Source: JACRPI01 sp964385055 | Lineage (GTDB): Archaea > Nanobdellota > Nanobdellia > Woesearchaeales > DSVV01 | Direction: 5' to 3' | Assembly: GCA_964385055.1 (NCBI GenBank) | Contig: CAYLMH010000014.1 | Span: 1-32,299, forward strand | DNA length: 32,299 bases | In this document: piece by piece, positions 1-5,299 of the stretch | How positions within the stretch are numbered: the first letter of the stretch is position 1 | How the letters are laid out: each line of letters begins with the position of its first letter | Notes under the pieces: model-generated | Databases searched by the model: none | Seen by the model: the letters and a program-made list of their open reading frames with translations, nothing else | Told to the model about the DNA's origin: nothing | Position numbers and translations under genes: made by a program

Positions 1-1499
1 TCAATCATTGCTTGTGGGATTGGCTCTACTTTGAAGAACAAGTGGTTGTGCTTGTTCGGAGATTTTCCCATCATGATCTCAGATTCTTTTGAAACTGTTT
101 CTCGGTAAACAACAATTGGCGCGCTGGTTTGGATGTCAAGTCCCTTTTCTGTCTTGATTCTGTTTTCAATGACTTCAAGGTGTAGTTCACCCATTCCGCT
201 CATCAAGTGTTCTCCAGTTTCTTCGTTGATCTTTACTTTGATACATGGATCTTCTTTCTGAACCATGCGTAGAACTTCAACGAGGCGTGGAAGATCACTT
301 GGTTTTTTTGCTTCAACTGCTTTAGTAACAACAGGATCAAAGATGTGTGAAATCTCTTCGAATGGTTCTGTTGGTTTCTGCGTGATTGTTTCCCCAGGCA
401 TTGCTTTTAATCCTGCAACACCGACGATGTTTCCTGCAGTTGCGAAATCAACAATTTCTCGTTTTGCGCCGTTGTAGATGAAAACTTGCTGAACACGGAG
501 ATTTTGTTTTGCTCTGTTTAGGTGAACTTCCATTCCTTTCTGAACAGTTCCGCCAAAGAGACGGCCAGCAGAAATTTCTCCTGCCTGCGGATCGACAACA
601 ATTTTCGTAATAACGAAAAAGAGCGGACCTTTTGGATCGCATTTTTGTAACGCAATTCCTTCTTCTGTCTCAAGTTCTCCTTTCCAGAGTTTTGGAATTC
701 TATAATGCTGCGCAACAACAGGATTTGGCAGGTGGGTAATAACCGCGTTCAAGATACATTCGTGGATTGGCGCTTTTTTCTTAAGAACCTTATGTCCATC
801 AGGATCTGAGCCTGTGTATGCTGCAATAACATCCTTTAAAGTAATTCCTTTTTTCTTCATATAAGGAACAGAGAGAGCCCAATTATGAAATGCGCTTCCA
901 AAACAAACACTGCCATCAACAACGTTAACCTGAAATTTCTCTCCGTATTCATCACCTGCGATTTGTCGAATGAGTCTATTAACTTCTGTAATAGAGTTTA
1001 CGAATCGCTGCTGCATTGCTTCCGGTGTCAATTGCAATTCTTTAATGAGTCGGTCAACTTTGTTGATAAACAAGATCGGCTTAACTCGTTCTTTGAGTGC
1101 CTGTCGAAGAACTGTTTCTGTCTGCGGCATGATTCCTTCAACTGCGCAAACAAGAACAATACAACCGTCAACCGCGCGCATAGCTCGTGTAACGTCTCCA
1201 CCAAAGTCAACGTGACCAGGGGTGTCGATTAAGTTAATGAGATACTCGTTTCCTTCATATTCGTGAACCATGGAAACGTTTGCTGCGTCGATAGTAATAC
1301 CACGCGCAATTTCGTCTTCGTGGAAGTCAAGCATACGAGCGCTTCCTGCAAGTTCTTCGCTCATCATTCCTGCGCCGCAAAGAAGGTTATCAGAGAATGT
1401 TGTTTTTCCGTGATCAATGTGTGCACAGATTGCAATGTTTCGGATTTTATCCTGATGTTTCATTAATCGCATGACGCGATCAACCATTTTTTCTGCCAT
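1..1499 (-). CDS. fusA: Translation elongation factor EF-2 (aEF-2), C-terminal part beyond window
   Basis: GTPase that moves tRNA and mRNA through the ribosome after each peptide bond, in the cytoplasm. I translated the minus strand by hand from the ATG at 1499. The frame stays open to the window edge and gives 499 of the roughly 730 residues usual for the family. Visible motifs are the P-loop AHIDHGKT (residues 26-33), the switch I region RGITID (66-71), DTPGHVDF (92-99) and NKVD (146-149). The domain II beta-barrel follows. A GGTGAG Shine-Dalgarno lies about 8 nt before the start and supports it. It is the last visible gene of the L7Ae-S28e-L24e-NDK cluster; in many archaea that place is held by aIF5B/infB instead. 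The C-terminal domains IV-V, including the diphthamide site, lie outside the window. Confidence 0.96.
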   Translation of the reverse strand, partial: MAEKMVDRVMRLMKHQDKIRNIAICAHIDHGKTTFSDNLLCGAGMMSEELAGSARMLDFHEDEIARGITIDAANVSMVHEYEGNEYLINLIDTPGHVDFGGDVTRAMRAVDGCIVLVCAVEGIMPQTETVLRQALKERVKPILFINKVDRLIKELQLTPEAMQQRFVNSITEVNRLIRQIAGDEYGEKFQVNVVDGSVCFGSAFHNWALSVPYMKKKGITLKDVIAAYTGSDPDGHKVLKKKAPIHECILNAVITHLPNPVVAQHYRIPKLWKGELETEEGIALQKCDPKGPLFFVITKIVVDPQAGEISAGRLFGGTVQKGMEVHLNRAKQNLRVQQVFIYNGAKREIVDFATAGNIVGVAGLKAMPGETITQKPTEPFEEISHIFDPVVTKAVEAKKPSDLPRLVEVLRMVQKEDPCIKVKINEETGEHLMSGMGELHLEVIENRIKTEKGLDIQTSAPIVVYRETVSKESEIMMGKSPNKHNHLFFKVEPIPQAMI

Positions 1500-1577
1500 G
1501 TAAGCCTCACCCAGTTTATATGTTGTATATTTGTATGTTAAATATAATTTTCTGAATATAAAAATAAAATAAAAAAA

Positions 1578-2057
1578 TTAAAGTGTATGTTTTTCATGCA
1601 CTGCTTGATAGCTGTGCAATTCTTTTGCACTGAACCATAAAGGAACTTCTGCTTTTGCGTCATCCTTAGATCCTGATGCGTGAATAAGGTTTTTGATTGC
1701 AATACCTTTCTTGTCCGCATATCCGTAGGAATGATGTGCAAAGTCACCACGAATTGTCCCTGGTGCAGATGCTTTTGGTTCTGTTGTGCCAACCATTTTT
1801 CGGACAACATCAACAGCGTCAATGCCCTCGAGAACCATCGCGACAACAGGTCCTGAAACAATGAATGCTTCAAGTCCTTTGTAGAACGGTTTTTCAACAT
1901 GCGCTGCGTAATGTTTTTTGGAAAATTCCTTGTCAATCCAGACCATTTTCATGCCGATAATTTTAAGACCGACATTTTCAAAACGAGTCAAGAGTGTTCC
2001 AATAAGTCCGCGTTCAACACCATCTGGTTTGATAAGGACGAGTGTTCGTTCAAACAT
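1578..2057 (-). CDS. ndk: Nucleoside diphosphate kinase
   Basis: Transfers the gamma phosphate of ATP to other NDPs through a phosphohistidine. The 159-residue product starts with the family signature ERTLVLIKPDGV. It has the nucleotide-binding segment GTIRGDF (100-106) and the active-site histidine H126 in NLIHASGS. The extended spacing after the histidine (KDDAKAEVPLWF) is the long archaeal form. An in-frame upstream start would add 15 residues, but the ATG at 2057 is preceded by GGTGGAG at proper spacing and matches the family N-terminus. It lies 10 bp downstream of the L24e stop and is almost certainly cotranscribed with it. Confidence 0.95.
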   Translation of the reverse strand: MFERTLVLIKPDGVERGLIGTLLTRFENVGLKIIGMKMVWIDKEFSKKHYAAHVEKPFYKGLEAFIVSGPVVAMVLEGIDAVDVVRKMVGTTEPKASAPGTIRGDFAHHSYGYADKKGIAIKNLIHASGSKDDAKAEVPLWFSAKELHSYQAVHEKHTL

Positions 2058-2067
2058 GCTCTCCACC

Positions 2068-2316
2068 TTATTCCTCAGAAGGCGCGTCTGCTTTTTCAGC
2101 ACGTGCTTCTGCTGTCGCTGCTTTTTTCAATGCAACGCCTGCTTCTCCTTTCACATAGTGCGCTGACCATTTGTAGTTGACAGGCTTTCTGTGCAAGCCA
2201 ATGTAATTTTTTTGACATTTGCTGTTGAGGAACCAAAGAACTTGTCCATTCTTACGAACGTACATTTTTCCTGTTCCTTTTGGAATTTCTTTGCCGCTGA
2301 ATGCGCATTTAACCAT
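2068..2316 (-). CDS. rpl24e: Large ribosomal subunit protein eL24 (L24e)
   Basis: Small 50S subunit protein, 82 residues. The conserved L24e body is clear: a GKEIPKGTGKMYV stretch near the start, then SKCQKN, then the RKP and KWSAHY segments. The family normally binds zinc through two Cys pairs (C-x2-C and C-x3-C). Here only C4 and C34 remain; the partner positions are S7 and L30, so the zinc finger is probably not functional. The alanine- and glutamate-rich C-terminal tail (about residues 58-82) is lineage-specific. It sits between S28e (11-bp gap) and NDK in the usual archaeal ribosomal cluster. Confidence 0.95.
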   Translation of the reverse strand: MVKCAFSGKEIPKGTGKMYVRKNGQVLWFLNSKCQKNYIGLHRKPVNYKWSAHYVKGEAGVALKKAATAEARAEKADAPSEE

Positions 2317-2327
2317 AGATAATCACC

Positions 2328-2642
2328 TTATGCATTTCCGCGTCCTGCTTTGTTGAGTGGACGTGCTTCGATTTCTGTTTCTCTGAGCATGAGAATGTCA
2401 CTTTTTTGGATTGGACCGCGAACGTTTCGTCGGAGGATTTTGTTTTTGTCAAAACCTTCGAGAACTTTGCAACGGACTTGAGTGACTTCTCCTCGCGTTC
2501 CTGTTCTGCCGATGACTTCTTCAACGCGTGCAGGAACTGCTTGAGAGAATGTGACTGCTCCTTTCTTGGATTCTGCCTCTTCAGGTTTTTGCTGCTGAGG
2601 TTTTGCCTTTGGCTGTGGTTGTGGTTTTTCTTGCTCTGCCAT
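2328..2642 (-). CDS. rps28e: Small ribosomal subunit protein eS28 (S28e) with N-terminal extension
   Basis: 30S subunit protein near the mRNA exit. The conserved S28e core occupies about residues 38-101, with VIGRTGTRGEVTQVRCKVLEG, LRRNVRGP, DILMLRETE and a final EARPL. The family is usually about 65-75 residues; this copy has 104 because of a 35-residue N-terminal extension rich in Pro, Gln, Lys and Glu and probably disordered. No better internal ATG start is visible. The start lies 14 bp after the L7Ae stop, so the genes are probably translated from one mRNA. Confidence 0.95.
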   Translation of the reverse strand: MAEQEKPQPQPKAKPQQQKPEEAESKKGAVTFSQAVPARVEEVIGRTGTRGEVTQVRCKVLEGFDKNKILRRNVRGPIQKSDILMLRETEIEARPLNKAGRGNA

Positions 2643-2656
2643 TAGTACTCACATCC

Positions 2657-2971
2657 TCAAGCTTTTAATGCATCAAGAAGTTTTTTTGCTTCTCCTTCGA
2701 CAACAATAGCGATTGCGCCTGTTGAAACTGTTAATCCTGCTGCTGCGCCAAGTTGTTCTTTGCTTGGAACTTCAACGCATGGGACTCCTTTTTCTTTTGC
2801 AAGAAGAGGTAAGTGCATGATAACTTCAGCTGGCTGAACGTCTTTTGCGACAACAACAAGTTTTGCCACGCCGCGTTCAATTGCTTTCGTTACTTCATTG
2901 GATCCTTTTTTGATTTTTCCTGTGTTTCGTGCTACTTCTACTGCTTCATAGATTTGATCTGCGTCTGCCAT
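2657..2971 (-). CDS. rpl7ae: Ribosomal protein L7Ae, kink-turn RNA-binding protein
   Basis: L7Ae binds kink-turns in 23S rRNA and, in archaea generally, also in C/D and H/ACA guide RNPs and RNase P. The 104-residue product has the family's conserved features: GKIKKGSNEVTKAIERG (about 18-34), the VVVAKDVQPAE strand and loop (about 39-49), LPLLAKEKGVPCVEVPSK and a final valine-rich strand. It is the first gene of the cluster continuing into S28e, L24e, NDK and EF-2. A Shine-Dalgarno GGAGG lies just before the start, inside a small hairpin listed separately. Confidence 0.97.
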   Translation of the reverse strand: MADADQIYEAVEVARNTGKIKKGSNEVTKAIERGVAKLVVVAKDVQPAEVIMHLPLLAKEKGVPCVEVPSKEQLGAAAGLTVSTGAIAIVVEGEAKKLLDALKA

Positions 2972-2974
2972 AGT

Positions 2975-2990
2975 CTATTCCTCCGAATAG
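2975..2990 (-). promoter_or_regulatory. SD-sequestering hairpin before L7Ae
   Basis: Read on the minus strand, CTATTC and GAATAG form a perfect 6-bp stem closed by the tetraloop GGAG, ending 3 nt before the L7Ae start codon. The Shine-Dalgarno GGAGG spans the loop and the first base of the 3' strand, so the hairpin could limit ribosome access. Archaeal L7Ae is known in some species to repress its own mRNA through a kink-turn in the leader. This hairpin is not a canonical kink-turn, so autoregulation here is inference. Confidence 0.5.
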
Positions 2991-3031
2991 TTTTATTTTA
3001 TTGACTTTAAAGGTAAAAGAATTGCTTCTTT

Positions 3032-3314
3032 CCTCGCTCCAGCACATAATATTTCTATCACATGCCTTCATCAGTCATTGGTCTTCTGGTTTAAGCCAGA
3101 ATAATCTCTGAAAACAAGGAGTTATTTATAAATGTTTTGTCATCATGAAAAAAGACCGTAATAAGTTCGCCAAAACAGAAAGATTTTCGGGAAAAAGTAT
3201 TTTTAGCGAAAAAATTTTCCCAATTCTTAGGATTTCTTCGGAAAGTCCGAAGGATATTCGGAATACTCGTCGGAATTTGTATTAATATGGTTGTTCTAAG
3301 AAAAGATAGATTTT
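3032..3314. other. Intergenic region between L7Ae and tRNA-Leu
   Basis: About 280 bp without a convincing reading frame. It holds a small inverted repeat at 3084-3101 (TTCTGG, six-base loop, CCAGAA) on the L7Ae side. On the tRNA side lies a TTCGG-rich tract at 3166-3289 that matches the upstream region of the gene at 20880 and is listed separately. Confidence 0.6.
3166..3289 (+). promoter_or_regulatory. Extended promoter of tRNA-Leu, shared module copy 1
   Basis: The TATA box TATTAATATG (3280-3289) ends 25 nt before the tRNA 5' end. Upstream are TTCGCCA (3166), TTTTCGG (3184), a 6-bp palindrome TTCGGA-AAG-TCCGAA (3237-3251), TTCGG (3257) and TCGTCG (3267). The same landmarks TTCGCCA, TTTTCGG, TCGTCG and TATTAATATG occur at identical spacing before the gene at 20880. 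The preserved spacing over more than 120 bp suggests a functional upstream activating region rather than chance AT-rich sequence. Confidence 0.65.
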
Positions 3315-3431
3315 GGTGAGGAAGCCTAATCTGGTTTGGCGAGGGTCTCAAAAACCTTCAGCAAAGACTGAAGGCTATGGGTTAACCCTTTGGGTGCCTG
3401 CCCTTTCGGGGTTCAAATCCCCGCCTCACCG
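3315..3431 (+). tRNA. tRNA-Leu (anticodon CAA) with 31-nt intron
   Basis: The acceptor stem GGTGAGG/CCTCACC (3315-3321 with 3424-3430) pairs perfectly. The D stem is GCC/GGC. The anticodon stem AGGGT (3342-3346) pairs with ACCCT (3385-3389). The loop reads C-T-CAA-A, giving anticodon CAA at 3349-3351. A long variable arm (GGG/CCC stem) and the T arm CGGGG-TTCAAAT-CCCCG complete a class II tRNA. The intron at 37/38 is 3353-3383: an inner CCTTCAG/CTGAAGG helix, a 4-bp central helix CTCA/TGGG and bulges on each side form a bulge-helix-bulge site for the archaeal splicing endonuclease. CCA is not encoded. Odd points: position 8 is A, not the near-universal U, and the discriminator is G, whereas archaeal tRNA-Leu normally has A73. 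Confidence 0.9.
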
Positions 3432-3480
3432 TTTATTATTCTCAAGAAGAATATAAAGTTTTTCTAAAGAAATGAAGATT

Positions 3481-3906
3481 TCAAAACAAATCCTCAAAAC
3501 TCAACAAACCAAAATGCTGCAACGAAATTTCAGGCAACATTAATCCAAGAATAATCAATGCGGGAACTAAGAAATAGGTCCAGATCCCAATAAGCACAAG
3601 CCCGAACAGCAAGTAATAACATTTTCTCCCTTGCTGAAATATCCACGAAGTAAACATATACAGTCCAACAAGCTGAAGTACAAGGAACATAAAACCTACG
3701 CCAACTGCTGTTTTCACGCTGTCAAAAAAATCAAGATGCAGTGGCGCTTTGAACCATGCTTTGAAGGTCAAGTTGTCTGGCTCATAGATTTGCCAATAAA
3801 GAAGCGAAGCGATCGCAAGAAAATGGCAGATGATAAGAAGAACTGCAAAGATGTAGGCAATGCGAAGATAAGAAGGCAATTCCATAAAACGAAGCATGAA
3901 TGTCAT
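3481..3906 (-). CDS. Small three-helix membrane protein, unknown function
   Basis: I do not recognise this 141-residue protein. It has three hydrophobic segments, at about residues 15-38, 66-88 and 97-124, and a short acidic C-terminus, so it should be an inner-membrane protein. The start at 3906 lies 11 bp after the histone stop and has AGAGGA 5 nt upstream inside the end of the histone gene. The two genes are therefore probably cotranscribed and translationally coupled. No catalytic or binding motif is visible. Confidence 0.7.
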   Translation of the reverse strand: MTFMLRFMELPSYLRIAYIFAVLLIICHFLAIASLLYWQIYEPDNLTFKAWFKAPLHLDFFDSVKTAVGVGFMFLVLQLVGLYMFTSWIFQQGRKCYYLLFGLVLIGIWTYFLVPALIILGLMLPEISLQHFGLLSFEDLF

Positions 3907-3917
3907 TGTATCCTCTT

Positions 3918-4139
3918 CTATTTTTTTACCGCAAGAGCAATATCTCCTTCTTGCACTGTTTTTCTGCCAGAATGTGCCGCGATGCGTGCAGCCTGATGCG
4001 CAATGTCATGCGCGATTTTTTCGAGTGCGGCAGTGAGTGCATCGACACCGTCTGCGCTCACGCGTTTTGCTCCTGCGTCCATGATGATGCGAGCAACAGC
4101 TGCTTTAGGAATAACTGTTTTTCTTTTTGTTCCAGCCAT
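3918..4139 (-). CDS. Archaeal histone
   Basis: DNA-wrapping histone-fold protein, 73 residues from the ATG at 4139. The sequence has the family pattern: IPKAAVARIIMDAGAKRVSAD (alpha 1 and loop 1, with the DNA-contacting R and the GAKRVS turn), the long central helix with ALEKIAHDIAHQAARIAAHSGRKTV, and EGDIALAVKK at the end. The first possible ATG is two codons upstream, but a GGA Shine-Dalgarno and the family N-terminus favour 4139. A TATA box (minus-strand TTATATAAA, 4162-4170) sits 23 nt upstream, giving a very short leader. A membrane protein gene follows immediately. Confidence 0.96.
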   Translation of the reverse strand: MAGTKRKTVIPKAAVARIIMDAGAKRVSADGVDALTAALEKIAHDIAHQAARIAAHSGRKTVQEGDIALAVKK

Positions 4140-4161
4140 GAGCATTCCTAGAAAAGGTATG

Positions 4162-4170
4162 TTTATATAA
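4162..4170 (-). promoter_or_regulatory. TATA box of the histone gene
   Basis: Minus-strand TTATATAAA centred about 27 nt before the histone start codon. This is the best match to an archaeal TATA box in the intergenic gap and predicts an almost leaderless transcript. Confidence 0.65.
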
Positions 4171-4241
4171 CTTGCGTTCGAAGAAGAAAAAAGAATCGCT
4201 CTCTCTTTTAAGAATCGCCTCGCTGCTTTTGAATCCCCAAT

Positions 4242-4775
4242 CTATTTTTTATTTTTTTTATAAGAAAAGAGAATAACAAAAGAAATCAGCAAAAGTATTA
4301 AAACAAAGATAAAAATATTAAGATTATTTTCCTCAGGAGAAATCTCTTTCTCAGGAACGAAACCTGTGCCCAATTTCGCAAGATCTCCCTCAGCATCAGA
4401 AAGCAATGCAGTTCGTGAGCAAATGTTTGCGTGCAAATCCCCGTTATCATCCGCATATGCGTATACAAGATACGATTCTCCTTCTTCAAAGCCAAAACCA
4501 CAATCGCCACCACCCTGCCCTGTATGTATTACAACAGTGTCTAAAACATCTCCTTTCCAGTATTCTTGGACTGTAAAAGTAACTGCAACATTAGGGAAAA
4601 CATATGCCCTATAATCAGAATGATCAAGAGCAATCACAGTCCCTGCAAAAACAGCATCCGCTCTGTCAACTTCTTCTGCAACAGTGCCAGGCATAATACA
4701 ACTGCACGCAAATGCAGAGAAAGAACTAAGACAAAAAGCAAACAGCACCATTAATCCAAACAATATTTTTCTCAT
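4242..4775 (-). CDS. Exported TIMP/netrin-like (NTR) domain protein with C-terminal membrane anchor
   Basis: 177 residues from the ATG at 4775. A signal peptide (about 1-23) ends in AFA before C24-S-C26. A mature N-terminus of C-x-C followed by a proline is the hallmark of the TIMP/NTR fold, in which the free N-terminal Cys can chelate a metalloprotease zinc. The NTR-type beta strands include ADAVFAGTVIAL, AVTFTVQEYWKGD and SYLVYAYAD, with further Cys at DCGFG and NICSR. Near residues 150-172 is a hydrophobic helix followed by YKKNKK, a C-terminal anchor. TATTTATAG about 25 nt upstream predicts a leaderless transcript from 4775 and argues against the ATG seven codons earlier. Metalloprotease inhibition is not proven; many prokaryotic NTR proteins have unknown roles. 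Confidence 0.75.
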   Translation of the reverse strand: MRKILFGLMVLFAFCLSSFSAFACSCIMPGTVAEEVDRADAVFAGTVIALDHSDYRAYVFPNVAVTFTVQEYWKGDVLDTVVIHTGQGGGDCGFGFEEGESYLVYAYADDNGDLHANICSRTALLSDAEGDLAKLGTGFVPEKEISPEENNLNIFIFVLILLLISFVILFSYKKNKK

Positions 4776-4873
4776 AATAAAATGAAAGCAAGACATCTAT
4801 AAATATCCATCGAAGACTTCAACTCGAGTAGAAGTGAAAAACAAGAAGAATGAAAGAAGAAAATTAAAAAAAA

Positions 4874-5251
4874 TTATTGACAAGAAGCAATTCCATTGTC
4901 TTCAACACAGCTCTTTCCGCTAGGACAGGATTGTGCAGCAGTGTATTCATAGGTAAAATAGCCGTATTGATCTTCAGCACAACTGACACGCGTGATAGAA
5001 CCTGCAACGCAAGTGTCTGCTTTGACAAAGCTATCGCCATCATTTGCAAGTTTGATTTTATTTCCTTGATCTAAACAAGACGTCCACTTGGATGCAGAAG
5101 GTGTCTCAACTTCAAGTGCCTGACCAGCAACATCCCGTGAATTTCCAGTTCCAAGATAATTCAAAAAAACAAGGAAAGCACCAAGTGCAGCGACTATTCC
5201 AACGATCCATATAAAATAAACAGCTGTTTTCTGTGCATCTAAATTAGCCAT
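4874..5251 (-). CDS. Membrane-anchored small Cys-rich extracellular protein
   Basis: 125 residues from the ATG at 5251, chosen because GAGGTG lies just upstream; the frame could otherwise begin at a GTG three codons earlier. One N-terminal membrane helix (about residues 10-32) is followed by an exported domain with six Cys in the pattern CxDxGN...C...C...YGxFTYEYT...C-x-SG-x-SC...C. The same pattern recurs in the product at 19366-19806 and, more loosely, at the end of the protein at 5300-7246. The domain is probably disulfide-stabilised and faces outside. Function unknown. Confidence 0.7.
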   Translation of the reverse strand: MANLDAQKTAVYFIWIVGIVAALGAFLVFLNYLGTGNSRDVAGQALEVETPSASKWTSCLDQGNKIKLANDGDSFVKADTCVAGSITRVSCAEDQYGYFTYEYTAAQSCPSGKSCVEDNGIASCQ

Positions 5252-5299
5252 ATAAGCCACCTCATTATTGTAATAGGGATTTATCTTTTGTTAAAAAGC

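Noticed and set aside
885..1232. Open frame on the plus strand inside EF-2
   Set aside because: It lies entirely antisense to a clearly conserved gene and has no protein-like features.
3020..3080. C/D-box-like motifs (CTGATGA, GTGATAGA) on the minus strand before L7Ae
   Set aside because: No matching D and D' boxes at workable spacing, so a guide RNA cannot be supported.
3481..3906. Secretory or transporter function for the three-helix protein
   Set aside because: No family motif seen; only its membrane location and histone coupling can be supported.
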